NCBI GenBank assembly: GCA_948567375.1
Contig: OX419758.1
Coordinates: forward strand, 38,941,001-39,005,000
Origin: Lunularia cruciata
Taxonomy: Eukaryota > Streptophyta > Marchantiopsida > Lunulariales > Lunulariaceae
Length of the DNA: 64,000 bases
Reading direction: 5' to 3'
The translations under genes were made by a program, and so were the position numbers. The stretch's first letter is position 1, and each line of letters starts with the position of its first letter. Shown here in pieces: positions 1 to 12,003 of this stretch. The notes beneath the pieces were generated by a model. It saw nothing but the letters and a program-made list of their open reading frames with translations, was not told the origin of the DNA and ran no database searches.

Positions 1-307
1 AGATGGTCTTCTTTATGTCACTTTGGTTTTGATTTATGTTCTTAATATTAATCTTCTAGTACATTTTGGGTGAATATTACTTTTATCCTTTGGGCATATT
101 TCCATATTATCTCATCTTGTTTAAATATTATTTTGAAGTTCTGTTTGAATTTCTTCATCCTTTCTACATAGATATGTACTGTATCCAAATCTTTTATAAA
201 GCTCAATTTGTAATCACTCATGAGTTATTTTTATAAGAAAAGTTTCATAAGTGATTCAAAGTGAGTTGTCCAAATTCAAAGATTTAGAGGAAGTACATAT
301 CTACATA

Positions 308-345
<38 letters not shown>

Positions 346-900
346 TATTTATTTATTTATATATATACACATACATTTCATATATATATACTTTTTTCTC
401 TCAAACATTTGATCAAAAACTTAAAAACCTACTTAGTATTACTTCATTATAACGCATTTATTTGAGTGCATTCATCTCTACAATTTGAATATGATACTAG
501 CTTCACAATCTATGCATAAATTACATTTGAAAAGATATACATATATTCCAAATCTTTTTGATTAAAAACTTGTGCTTCATAGTTTTTGTTTCAAAACATT
601 ATATCACTTGATTGGAAAAAATGAATTATGATAAATTTTGTATCTCTAGAAAAATTGAAAATTTGCCCAAGAAAGCATTGACATTTAATGTTGTATTAAA
701 ATTTAGAGAATTTTATATAAAAATTCTTGGTTTAGAATATTAGATAAATTATAATCTCAAATCTTTAAACTGGATTATATAAATTTGCATTCCATTTGTT
801 GTTCCTTTTATCTTTGTTTGAGATTAAAGTTTTTCTATATCTCTTTGGTATTAACAAGCATCATTGTGTACCCATATCAAAATCAAGCATTCAAGGTGTA
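1..900. other. AT-rich DNA without recognisable genes
   Basis: Apart from a trinucleotide microsatellite, this stretch is AT-rich intergenic sequence. The only open frames are short, low in complexity and rich in Phe, Leu, Ile and Lys, as expected by chance in AT-rich DNA. It probably belongs to the decayed element DNA around family copy A, but no terminus could be found. Confidence 0.6.
308..341. repeat. (AAT)n microsatellite
   Basis: About eleven uninterrupted AAT units, followed by ATTT/TATA-rich sequence to about 390. This is a simple sequence repeat and is likely to vary in length between individuals. Confidence 0.95.
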
Positions 901-1137
901 ATATTTGTCACTAAGTCATGTAAATTTGTTGAGAGCACAGGACAGAAAATTGCAAAATGGAGTAGGAATCACATTGTCTCACAAAATTAAGTATTCAATC
1001 ATGATGAGACAAACTCCCAAGAGGACAATTGACGTAAAAAGGGGCAAGGCAGTAGAAATCTTCAGCAAACCTCTTGAAATTTTGAAAGGGGATTATACTT
1101 CCAGACCAACTACACCAAGAAGAGGAAAATATAATTC

Positions 1138-3430
1138 TTGCTAGGTGATTGGGGCCTTGTGGATGGAGCCATGTTGCAAGAAACTCATGACAACACGAAG
1201 AATTTGACTAGGAAGTCCTTACAAGGATGCCACATGACATGGGTGGATGATCATTTGCAGTGGGTGGTAGGTGCAGATTGCTCCCTGTTTGGGGAAATTC
1301 ATATCAATGCCACTCAAACTGAATGCAACAAACAATTGAAGTAGAGGATCAATGACTCATTTAGTGGGGTGAAATACAAAAATGGGTACAAAATCAAAGA
1401 TATGAAGGACTCCACTCAATGCATAGTCACCAAAATGATAATGCGGTTCTTTTTTTGGAAACAAACAAACTGCAATAACCAGAACCATGCAATCTTCTTC
1501 TAGCTTGTACATGAGCAGAAGCCATTAGTTGGATCAGGATGATTCATGAGCAAGTAATCAAGCTCCATAAGGATATGATGGAAAGTTCCACCACCATCAT
1601 GCCCCTCTTCATCATCCACTTCTACATTGGTATGAACCTATTGATGGATGAGGAGAAAGAGAAGTTCTTGTCCCACCTACATTATCTAACTTACTTTAGT
1701 GGAGACCTCAACTTGCCAAAGAAGATCACCAAATAGTACAAGACAGACAAAGAATATGCCCAAACCTGGAAGTTTGTAAGTGATAGAGACATATAACTCT
1801 ATTACAATTGGATGACAAACTTTGGTGGTCCGTGTGAAAATTCAAGCTTCTAAGAAACAAAAATGACCTCAGGAGCTGGAATCTTTGTTAAAGGACGGTT
1901 GGAGTAAAACCGTGTCATACAAGTCAACTTGGGTGGGATGTCCACCGCAAGGACAAGAGGTGGCAAATGAGCAAGTGGTCAAAGCTGCTTAGAGTCCAAA
2001 GTCATGGAGTGAGGAGTCCTTTATGAAAATCTCATCTCCCATAATGGACAAAAATAAAGTAGAACCACATGACAAGGCACAATTGTTGCACTCTCCTAAT
2101 AATAAAAATATGCATCCAATAGGCAAGGGGAAGAAGACAACTGCCGAATCCATCCTCCCCAATTGCGGCTTCACTTTGGAGGAAGCTCTACACTATGAGA
2201 CAAAATGGAGGATGAAATGAACCCACCTAGTGGCAGATGTTGTCAAGGGAACTAACAACAATGATGTGGGGACATCTTACCAGTGCCAGATGAACTTGAG
2301 AGACAAACTCCATTGTACCCAATATGTGAAGGACAAGCAAATGAGGATGATGTCATCATTGATACCACACCTCCAACCAACAATAATGAGGCAGCCAGAA
2401 ATGAAATAGCCCCGGCTCACAAAGCAAAGGACATGACCCTTCTAGGCCATGACAAGAATCATGTGCCTAAAACAAAGAAGGCCCTACAAGGACAATTAGG
2501 CAAGGATGGTGATTCTCTGCCTTGGCTTATTGCAGCCTACACCGTTCATACCGTGATGATGCTGGCAATGGAAGTATTGGAAGAGCTTTTCCTCATATAC
2601 CAAAAGCTGGATCCAATGGCTCTCATCCACCACTTACATCATCTGGTCCAAACCTAGATGAATGAGAAGGGCAAGGAAAGTGAGAAGTGCTTGGAGAAGT
2701 TCCAAAGGGAGGAGCTACAATGGCAGGAGGAGTATGACAAGCTGATCCATGGCTTAAAGAAGGTGGTTGACTATCATAGCCTGCAAGTCTTCCACCAAAG
2801 AACTTAGCACAAGTAGGAGCTACAAAATTGGGAAGATGAACTCATAGTGCTACAAAGCAAGTTAGAGATGGCCCAAGCAGAGGCAAAGGCAACAGAGACC
2901 AGATATGACAACCTGAAGCAACTCACTAACTTCCACATCTCCAACCTAACTACCAACCTCAAATGACAACATGAGCAGGTGTTGGAGCAAGACAAGCAGC
3001 ATTTTCAGGAGATGACCAATGGATTGAGTGCCAAAAAAACCAAACTGGAGAACATATAATCAGGGATACTCACCACTATCAATCATACCACCACTCAACT
3101 ACTTAGTGAGTTGGAGTGCATGGCCAATGAGGCCTCCCAACAAACAAAGGTGAAGGATTTGTGCACTCAAATTGATATGCTAGAGAGGAAGATTTACTCA
3201 ACAAGCAACTAAAATAGTTGTCTATGAAACTTTAGAGCCACACTAATGCCAAGTTTGAGGAGACTTGGTAGAGCTTTGAATGAATCGTGGAAGGTTATTG
3301 GAAGGAACTCTTGGACCTTGTTCACATCTGCAAGGGAGCTGAGAGTTCAGCTCATGTGCCACCTGCCCCTCCTGCCAAGGAAAAATTACTAGAGCCTCTT
3401 CTTCCAAAGATAGTCATGGTTATTTTTGTT
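1138..3430 (+). pseudogene. Coiled-coil repeat-family protein, copy A (degenerate)
   Basis: First of five related degenerate copies (A-E) in this window. A core at about 1290-1740 reads, through stops and frame changes, as a helical domain. Its motif order matches copy E (40.3-42.7 kb, minus): an MTID-like start, an IIEAIMKLF-like helix, then a PF-x-HFY-x-G motif followed by an acidic EEKEKFLSH segment. The best open piece is 1539-1736. After a low-complexity linker (2020-2660), the frame at 2680-3400 is rich in Glu, Gln, Lys and Leu with heptad-like spacing, as in a long coiled coil. Many stops show it is dead. I do not recognise the family. The gag-like layout (helical domain, linker, coiled coil) and repeated occurrence suggest a mobile-element structural protein, which is inference. 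Confidence 0.5.
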
Positions 3431-4120
3431 GTCTAACAAGGAGACATCATCTTGTACATACTGTCACCATCTTCATTTTCATAATCTTAGGAAGTTCATA
3501 GATGTGAATAATTTGTAAATAGGTATACAGGCTAGACCAATACAAAGTATTAATTTGTTAGCAGTATATGACCCCTAATTGGGTTGATTATAGCATTGTC
3601 TATCTACCATTAGGCTTAGGGTTAGATAAGATATGATGAAGATTGAGGGGTATAGATGTACTTAGGAAATTTCCATCCATTGTAGCCATTTGGTCTTTCC
3701 ACAACAAAGTAGGAAATGTTTAAAAGGCTTAGGCTTGATATTAACCAGGTCCATTTGGTGCATTCTTCTTTTGCAAGTAAATATAAAGTTTATACCATCA
3801 AGACTCATGAGTCAATGTATGTGTATTAGTTTGTCCTTTGTATGATTGATTGCATGCCCAACTGATTTAGGAGTGATGAATCTTGAGGCACAAACTCAAG
3901 CACTGGAGGGCAATGTCACATTCATGCAGAACTAGAGCATAGTTCTCTAGGAGTTTGACCCAAGTCAGGAACAATGCAAAACCAGGTCCATAGAGCCGTG
4001 ACATCTCATCAAGTAACACACTTAGATAAGATTGAGCAGCTTGAATAGTTTCTGACTCCCATCACCTCATGCCTTCTGAAAAGGGTAGAACATGGTGTGA
4101 CAGTTGTAGTCTTTAGAGTG
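3431..4120. other. Intergenic; possible 3' flank of copy A
   Basis: No open frame of interest. It may be the 3' untranslated part of copy A: the distance from the coiled coil and motifs such as TTGTACATA recur behind copy C near 29938. The resemblance is weak. Confidence 0.35.
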
Positions 4121-4300
4121 ATGTAAATTCTGAAATCTCTTCCACCAAATTTAGTCTGCAAAGTTATCAGACTTCCTTCATGCCTTGTGAAGGAAGTCTG
4201 ATGTAACTTCTGAAATCTCTTCCACCAAATTTGGATCGCAAAGTTGTCAGACTTTCTTCATGCCTTATAAAGGAAGTTTGATATGAGTCTTCCTTCATGC
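4121..4300. repeat. 80-bp tandem repeat with internal hairpin
   Basis: Two adjacent units of exactly 80 bp (4121-4200 and 4201-4280) are about 87% identical, and the start of a degenerate third follows (to about 4300). Unit 1 contains a perfect 15-bp inverted repeat (4166-4180 with 4188-4202, 7-nt loop TGCCTTG). The same stem in unit 2 has mismatches. A minus-strand frame of 114 codons runs across it but its sequence is repeat-derived, so I do not call it a gene. Confidence 0.9.
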
Positions 4301-5839
4301 GTTTGGTTTGACTCGTGGTGGGAGTACTGTACAAATTGTGGCTCCTACAAACATTACCATGGAAGTTTGATGCTCGGACAGATGATTGGTGAAGGAAGAG
4401 ACTCTCTAACAAAGTGACCTTTGTTTTGAATGAACCCTCTGTTTGGGAATCCCTTGGATTTGACCCTCTAGCGTAGATGAGAATAGATGGCTTAGCATTT
4501 TGTTGTATCACTCGTTTTGGATGATATTACACTCTTTTGGGAATGACACTGTCCAAGAGGTTAGACAAAAAAATAATAGATTTTCTTCATTGTGACCCTA
4601 TATGTCTCATTTAGTCATTCCAAACTCATATACTCAAGGGAAATAATTGTTCTTACCCATGATACCGTAGTAAATTTACATTGAATCACCACAGCTTTCT
4701 GTAGGGGTTTGAAGTATCCTTATGATCTTAAACTCTGGGGTGACTTTGTTAGCCAGAGCCAAGGCAGGCGCCTAATACTAGTTTTAGCTGTCGCCCTGCA
4801 CACATGATATCTTTGCTGATGTGATTATACAGTCAAGAAGTATTGTACACTCGGGAAAGGCGTGCGGAAAGACTGTTCTAGACTTTTGAAAATACACATC
4901 TGAAAAGCTTCCCCGGGTATGATATTCCTTAAGAACGCAAGTTCAATATTTCCGAAAGTATATATACTCACTTGCAACCTCAAACTGTTCGCAACTAAAC
5001 CACCTGATATAGTGTAATTCTGCATGTAGATAGGTTGTCGATAATTTCTCTAGCTTTGACTCTTCTGCTTTCAAGGAGTAGCAGTTAGAACAATTTTTTG
5101 TAGCAGATTTCCGAAGTATAGACTGTGGGAGTTCGGTGGAATACGGAATGAATTCACCCGTCTTACTGGGTTCCTGATACAGACTTCACAGTGACAGGAG
5201 GAAAGCTGGATAACATTCCCATTTCTGCCAAAAACGAACCACAAATCGTACAGAGACTAAACCGCAGCTGAAGTCTCTCAGGCTTGCTTTGCTTTCTTTT
5301 CTGAGTCGACGTTGCAATGTCTTAATCTACGATCAATTTCAAACTAGTAAATATATAGTAGTTGGCGTCTGTGAGTATGGTGATACCCATTTCAATATGA
5401 TGCAGGAAAGTTCTGTTTCTGCATTGATAACTGCTACTGTATCTTATGTATCTTATCTTATGCAGGGAGGGAAGATCAACGAAGTTGATTCCCAGTTACA
5501 AAGGCTAGCTGTAATTCTCTATTTCTCATTTTAATTTGATCCTACAAACTTAAACCGCTGTTTTCATTCATCGAAAGCTCTTTACATGTAGACTCACAGC
5601 TACTAACCATAGAACTAGTTTGTACACATCCAGACCGTTGGTTGAAGAGAGTTTTTAATAGAGTATCATTTAGTGACTTGAAAAGTCAGTTTTCTTTCAT
5701 TTTTCCTTTAGCCCTCATATAACGCACTTGATCCCTTTTGTACCCTGCTCAGTTTGAATCTCCTCCCCCACATATCGGTGTGATGAGAACCCGCGGCTAA
5801 ATGTGTCTGCTTTATTGGCAAGGTATGGATTAAAGCTTT

Positions 5840-6291
5840 TCATACATTTCTTGAAAGGTCTTTGCGAGAAATACTCGCGATCGATTGTAGTAGTTCTTCA
5901 TATGGATAAGATATTGCCTGCAACACTCTTGCGATTCCAAGGAGTGTTCCATCCAGGATCGCTATTATAGCAATTCGAATGTCCATTGATGGATTCAACC
6001 AAGGCTGTCGTTTACTTGAACCCTTTTTGAGTTACAAGCTATAGAAATTTCTGTTTCCAGCTCGTAAACTTTCTTTCTGTTAGTGTTCTGGTAGCTAGAA
6101 AGTCGTTTCTGTAGATCACAGTTAGCACTTTTGAAAACCACAAAATGATCCTGAGAATGCTCTAAAGCTTGCGTCAAACATGTACAACAATTGATCATTA
6201 CTTCTTTGATAAGTGAAGCGGCAGACGCTATAATAGTAATTCTAATCAGTTCTAAAATATCGGGAAACCGTAACTGCTCAAACTGTCGCAC
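5840..6291 (-). pseudogene. Helix-rich coding relic, unknown family
   Basis: Two consecutive minus-strand frames, 6291-5995 (98 codons) and 5986-5840 (49 codons), lie in different phases and nearly touch. They would join with one frameshift or a tiny intron. Both predict amphipathic helices. The first has an IRITIIASAASLIKEV helix followed by a Gln/Lys/Arg-rich segment; the second begins MDIRIAIIAILDGTLLG. The two look like diverged repeats of one helical module. N-terminal helical or coiled-coil domains of plant NLR receptors look like this, and a possible NLR-type hydrolase relic lies 6 kb away, but no P-loop or other NB-ARC motif was found. The assignment is open. Confidence 0.25.
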
Positions 6292-6370
6292 GAGTGCAAA
6301 TCGTCAATTGCATCCAGAAACATGTTACAGTACTGAACATAATATGGTAATCGGTAAAGGATTTACAGAC

Positions 6371-6435
6371 AAGTTACACAATGTCATCATTTCAAGTTAC
6401 ACAAGTTACACAAGTTACACAATGTCATCATTTCA
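6371..6435. repeat. Short duplicated AAGTTACAC motif block
   Basis: The 24-mer AAGTTACACAATGTCATCATTTCA-type block at 6371-6394 recurs at about 6412-6435, with further copies of the 9-mer AAGTTACAC between them. It looks like replication slippage. Confidence 0.85.
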
Positions 6436-9400
6436 CTTCGGAAACATGTGCTGCGGAACAACATAAGGCCAGCTGTATAGATCGTTATACGCATGATACA
6501 AAAAGCATAAATTTGTATAGTAGTATTGCTCATGGATGATTGTGAATACCCAAGAAGTGTAGTATCCCTGGTTGTAAAATTGAGCTGAAACAATCACAAA
6601 AGTTCTGAGACTGTCATTATAGTTTTGAACCCGTGAACTTCAAGCTATCCTGGTCGTTCCCTTTGTGTGGTAAGAAAAAATGGGGTTTGGAGATGGAAGA
6701 CCTCAGAACGTCCTCTTCCTTGCCTTCCGAATGGAATGTTCGAATTGGTTATCGCCAAATGTTGTACCAAAATGAGCAGAAAGATAAAGTGATTGGGTAA
6801 ACAATTCAACAGTTATCTTAAGCGAAACAATCTAAAACTCTGAAAGTAATCTAAAATTAAACCCACATACTGCCCAGTGTTTACCATGAAAACCTGAAAT
6901 AGGAGTAGAGTTTCCTTGGGTAGGGTGCGTTCATCGGGTGTATTTCTCCTAGTGCAGAGATTTGTGAAGAAAGTCCGCCCTCTCTAACTAACTATATCGT
7001 CAGACGTATTTTGCTGTGACTTAAAGTCAAGGATTCTTTATTTACCGACAGTGTGATCATCGACAGTCACTTTTTGTTATCACTACACTTTTCGTTATCA
7101 ATCTAGCACGACGGACCGTAGAGTACATATGTTGGTTCGATAACTTAACTTTGTGATAGACTAACTGCTCTTATAGTTGGAGGTAGATACATTGCCTTTA
7201 TCCGGCAATACATCATTCCAACACTTTTAGCTAATTTTACTGATTAAGTTCTCTAACATGCTGACGCGGGTCCCAACCATCCAAATTAGCTTGTCCTACT
7301 TAGAATATGATTGCTTTATAAGAGATACCCATGCAGAACAGTTTCTGCAGATAACTCACTGACAGGTTCAGTTCTACGGTATCAATCAATCAATCGAGGG
7401 TATCTGCTATTCAGATTAGTTATTCTCTTACTCGGCAGTTGTCATGATAATGAAAATTAACAGTATTTCGGAAGTCCTAAGTGTGTCATCTCATGCTTAT
7501 GACATCCCTATGGAAACAAACGCAATGGTCGTGACTTAGAAAAGAAACTGAAGGCAAGTTTTGTAGGGAAAGTAGAAATCACTTTACACAAGTAAACCGA
7601 GATCATCACGTTATTACCAAGAGATTCTGAGCTACAGTGAATGCAGCAAGTTTGCACTTTGATTCCAGTGACGAAACGTCTGAGAGAACATTTTACTCGT
7701 TCTACTAAAACAAGAAAACGCAACGCTCATAGGATGGCAGAAAAGTTTATCGGACGAATTTAAACCTTCACTATGAAATAATTCGCAGTACGAAATATCA
7801 TATTTTATTAAAGAAACGACGAAAATGTGATATCGAAGGCTTACTATCAATCACGTGTGGGGTAGGGGGACACGACCTGGATATGAAAAACATGGGAATT
7901 CAACCTCAATTTGAACAAGAAAAAAATTCAAAGGGCAAGAAGATTAGGAACAATACCTTGCTATCTCATTTCATCTCGCGTGTCTTGTGACATTATTAAG
8001 TCAAAGATACCTGATCGATCAATAATGATTAGCTACTGTAGATCAACGCTAGTATCTCCAAAGATCATGACATTGATTCTCCATTTCCTGAGGTCGGCTG
8101 GTCCTAAAGATTCCGTTATTAGACCGTCCATCGAGCTCGTGTCCCTCCATACGTGCTGGATAGTTCGCCTTCGATATCATACATCTATTATTCGTTTTAA
8201 TGAAATATGAAACTTTTGTACCATCAATTAATTAATAGTGAAGTTTAAATAAGTAGTCCGAGAGACTGAGTAAGTAATCATCCTTGGAACCCTTCCAATC
8301 GAAGGAATAAAAGGTAAATTATGCATATGGCAAACGACAATCAGGTACCCTTTACTAGTATGTTTATGTTGATATATCCTGCGAGCAGTAAGCTCATGCA
8401 CAATTTGTAGCAGCACTGCAAGCTTTAGCAATGGAGTTTCTATTATTTCGTAAATAGTTGCTTACTAAAGTCAATCATAAAACAATTGTCTGCTTAAGTG
8501 CAATTCTAAGACTTGAAATGTGTGGTTGTAACTGGAATCTCCAGATCAGATTCCATCAATTTTGGGGAATCAATTCACACTATAATTTATGATTGATAAA
8601 TTATAATTTATTCTTAGCATTTAAAGAAATCACACCATAAAATATGATTCTTTTCTAGATATTTTATTTCTTTACAAATTTATTAAAAATTTAGATAAAT
8701 TATGTTCTGTTGAGATTGCAAAGCCACTTGCCATGCCCCTAACGTCTTGCACCTCACCAGGTTTTACTGTGAAGTTAACGAGAGTGCTATACTGCACGGT
8801 GTGAAGTGACTTCCGGCAGTGATGCTACTGTATCGATTCTTTTGTGTAGGAAGACTTAGTGGACTTGGTTGAAGTCCACTCGACGCTCTGGTCCAACCTC
8901 CACCAAAGGCAGATTCAAGGATCGATAGATAGATGCAAGCATGGTTGATATCATGTCATCACCAGCTGGGAATACCCAGAATGTGCTAGAAATTTGATTG
9001 GCTTGTAGACTTGTGCCCCTTGAATGAACAGATTTGATCTCTCCTATTATCACGTGTTTTGTCACAAAACATGAAAGAGTGCGCTGGAAGTGGCTGAAGC
9101 TTTCCTGGATTTTGACCTGATTTTGCTTTCATCCTATCACAAAGACCAGGACTAGCTACCGGGCCCGGGTCCTCGGAACTGTAGAGAGCCATGGCTAGCT
9201 AGGAACCGCTATAAATCACAATTACTCGATTTGCTTTAACTACGACTTGTACGCATTGTTGTTTTCTTGATAGAACTGTGCGTACATGAAGTGGTTGCAT
9301 CCCCATGGCTGGAGAAGGAAGAACCTAGCAATGCTGGATGAGATTGGCCCAAGTAACAGAGCGCTAATTTGCCCAAATGAGTACGTCTTTCGGCAAGGAT

Positions 9401-9801
9401 TTAGGATATTTGCATGGAAAAAGTTAGGCGTTGGTAAACTCACTTGCTTAGAATACTCTTTGAGAGGCCAAGCTGCTAGATGTGACACAACTGGATGCTG
9501 TTGTTGAGTCAATATATGAGTACGTTGACGAGTACTCACTCGAAAGCGCCGTGGGAGCATTGATTGTTTTGAATGTTCAGAAGGTACAACGCGTGATCGC
9601 GAGCCAAAGCATTGATCTGTGCCGTGAGCATTTGTGGACATGCATATGCGATCTCTGGACAGCGCATGTTCAGCATTTTTGAAGATATATCTGTTCACTT
9701 GCTATTTCATCTGGTAGCTGCTGAACGACCTGGTAACGTACAATTCTCCATGGCCTAATTTCATGTTGTCTACTGCAATGAAAGAGAATAGGTATACTCA
9801 C

Positions 9802-9879
9802 AGAACTTCAAGTGCCGTCAATTGAGAAATTGCTCGTGGAATAGATCCTCCATTGAGGAGGTTGCTGTTGCTCAGCATC
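9802..9879 (-). pseudogene. Isolated leucine-rich-repeat exon (minus strand)
   Basis: A 78-nt minus-strand segment bounded by an acceptor-like TATCAG and a donor-like GTGAGTATAC. It encodes one plant-type LRR unit in the pattern NLLNGGSIPRAISQLTALEVL. Plant LRR receptor kinases commonly have 72-nt exons that each encode one 24-residue repeat; this one is 6 nt longer because of an inserted pair of residues after the Asn-Gly. It faces away from the LRR exons at 10559-11515, so it derives from a second gene or from an inverted fragment. No further exon of the same gene was identified on this strand. Confidence 0.6.
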
Positions 9880-10558
9880 CTGATATTCAGTGTATGACAG
9901 TATGCATGTGACTAGCTTGCTACTTGCAGAATGTCATGTCCATATTACTTATCTCGTTGCAAGTGTATCTTTTCACAGGAGGCCCATCAAGAGTTCTTGC
10001 GTATCGGCCATCTTATACTATTTCTGTGTAGACAACAAAGTCGGTACAAGGGACTTACAATAATTTTCTACTGTAGTTCTTCCGAATGCATTCCTGAACA
10101 CATTCTGTAAGCTTCTGTAAGCAGCCTAAACCATTTCAGATTTTGCCCTGAAACTTGGAATCTGATACCTTTTTCACTGAGGCAAGTATGCGCCTGACAT
10201 TTTTCAGTATTTGTATCACATGTGCTACACCCATTCCTATCCTAGCATGAACAAAGACGTTGGGGCCTTATATGTGCAGAGAGGGTGAATCATCAATCAA
10301 GTTCAAATCCAGTTGCAGCTTCTGGCTTAAACTGTATATTATAAGCGACACTGTGCTTGTGATTTCACCTTTCATTTAAAATTACAATTTGCCAGCTTCT
10401 TTGCATTCACTCAGGGCACGTCAACCTTGTTTATCGATGCTTGTCCTAAATTTATATCATGTACGCACGAACCGTTTGTCCGGTATCATCCATTTTATGG
10501 AATTCGAACTCCAAGTTGAATTTGTGTGTTCATATAGTTCAAATAATTGTTTTGGCAG
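9880..10558. other. Intron-like or intergenic DNA between LRR fragments
   Basis: No coding sequence recognised. It separates the oppositely oriented LRR exons, so a breakpoint between two rearranged receptor fragments must lie inside it. Confidence 0.4.
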
Positions 10559-11515
10559 TCACTTAGAAAACAATCAACTGAGTGGGACCATCCCTGTTGG
10601 TTTGGGTGATATGCCCAACTTGCGCGATCTGTAAGTTCGTTTCCTCTCTACTCAGACTTCTACTGGGAGGAATTATTTCATTGATATACTGTTCATTCAC
10701 TCCTCATATGTACGTTATTAGTGAAGAAGTTTTTGGACAGCGAATTTAATGATCTTAATCTAAAGACGATTTCTGTTAAAAATAAAAAAATTGGACCTTC
10801 TGGTACATTATCCTGAGAGTGCTCATGAAATAGTCCTCGAATCATATCTGTAATCTGATAGGAGGGTGATCATGAACTAATGCCATCTGGAAGATCTGCA
10901 GCCAAAAGAAGAAGCATCACTTTTAAACCATTTGAGTACTGATTACAATCTTTTGTACTCGAGCAGATATTTACAAAACAACAGCGGCCTTTGCGTTCCT
11001 GCAAAGCTTTTCGAGAAATTGAGATATGGATGCATATATTAGTAGTTAATTTCCTTTAAATATGGATAAAAACCATTTCACGCTTGCAGTTATCTTCCAT
11101 TTCAGTCATTTTCAATACCGGTTGAAATGTGTATTCGATGTTAGCTCGGTAGGCAGTGATAATGAACTTTGCACAATTTACTGTAGCTTTGTGAAACTTG
11201 GATTGTGAGTCTGCTCAATTTGAAGTTTCAGAGTTGATTATGTTTGCCAGGTTGAGTACATGTGCTCATACCTAATTTCTTGATAAATTGAAGGATTGTG
11301 TGCTTCTGCAGATTTAAAGTGCAGAAAATTCCCGCTTCAACTCCAATCTGCAAATCACCGAAGGAGTCCATTTGGATGATAGTTTTGTTGTCGGGTGCAA
11401 CACTTGTTCTTCTTCTAGTTTTTCTCGGCGGTTTCTGGTTTGCATGAAAGAGACGAGTTCAAAGAGCCAAACAGCGACTCAGGAAGATCCTGGGGTTACC
11501 CGATTCTCTATATTA
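10559..11515 (+). pseudogene. Truncated LRR receptor-like kinase (LRR + transmembrane, no kinase)
   Basis: Three plus-strand exon-like pieces follow the layout of a plant LRR receptor kinase. (1) 10559-10630 is exactly 72 nt, bounded by TTGGCAG and GTAAGTT, and encodes a unit ending in LSGTIPVGLGDMPNLRDL. (2) About 10967-11030 follows GAGCAG and encodes a capping repeat with QNNSGLCVPAKLF. (3) From 11312, after TTCTGCAG, comes a spacer and a transmembrane segment (WMIVLLSGATLVLLLVFLGG). A TGA at 11445-11447 follows, then a basic juxtamembrane stretch (KRRVQRAKQRL) in the same frame and a TAG. No kinase domain follows. In the intact family this protein sits in the plasma membrane and signals through a cytosolic Ser/Thr kinase. 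This is a relic: the stop directly after the membrane segment and the missing kinase argue against function. Confidence 0.75.
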
Positions 11516-11639
11516 GACTGGGAAAGTCAACAGCACCAAGGTTTCTTTGTCATCTGTTCTAAAGCTAGCATCTTCCTTTGTCCTTGGAAAGCAAATCTGT
11601 CTGAAATTTCGTGACTCGATTTGACTATAGTGTAGTTTC

Positions 11640-11990
11640 CCCAAGCATTTGTCAAAGTCCTTTGTTAGAGACAGGGAAGATTACGGCAAGTTAGTGCTAC
11701 ACAGGACAGTCCAAATGCAGGAGCAGCTGGCTCGAAACTCTTGCGGGAAACTTCTTTGCTGTATTTACTGTCAAAAACCTCTTTACCTGTTGACGAAGTA
11801 AAGGCCTCCTGGCTTTCTCTTAGTATTTACTGCTAAGTAAGTAATGTGGTGAGGCTGAGGGCTGCAGTGAAGGTATGCTGAAATTTTAATGTCCTCAAAA
11901 TACTCACCTGCAGCAATATACACGTGTGTCTAGTAGATGTATCTCTGAAGCAGATAAGTCATGTTCTAGGTCTCTTAGTATTGACGACTG
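11640..11990. other. Intergenic or intron sequence before the hydrolase relic
   Basis: No coding sequence recognised. It ends in an acceptor-like GTGCGCACAG just before the hydrolase reading frame, so it may be an intron of that gene, with an upstream exon lost or unrecognised. Confidence 0.4.
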
Positions 11991-12003
11991 ATGACATCTT
12001 CAT

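Larger units (their letters stand above)
4521..9790. other. Unique-sequence island, mostly without assignable genes
   Basis: Mixed-composition DNA that, unlike its flanks, has many CG dinucleotides. No frame beyond about 150 codons occurs. Short minus-strand frames end at plausible donors; for example the rising frame near 4973-5025 reads into GTGAGTATAT. Pieces of several multi-exon minus-strand genes or relics could lie here. Apart from the helix-rich frames at 5840-6291 I could not assign any. An AT-rich interruption lies at about 8560-8715. Confidence 0.5.

Noticed and set aside
4166-4202. microRNA precursor
   Set aside because: The 15-bp stem is too short for a plant miRNA precursor, and it lies in a tandem repeat.
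4167-4511. 114-codon minus-strand frame
   Set aside because: It covers the 80-bp tandem repeat and its length follows from the repeat having no stop in that frame.
9240-9698. 152-codon minus-strand frame
   Set aside because: Balanced composition but no recognisable motif; it overlaps plus frames of similar quality and there is no reason to prefer either.
10290-10320. GTTCAAATC as a tRNA T-loop
   Set aside because: No cloverleaf could be formed around it.
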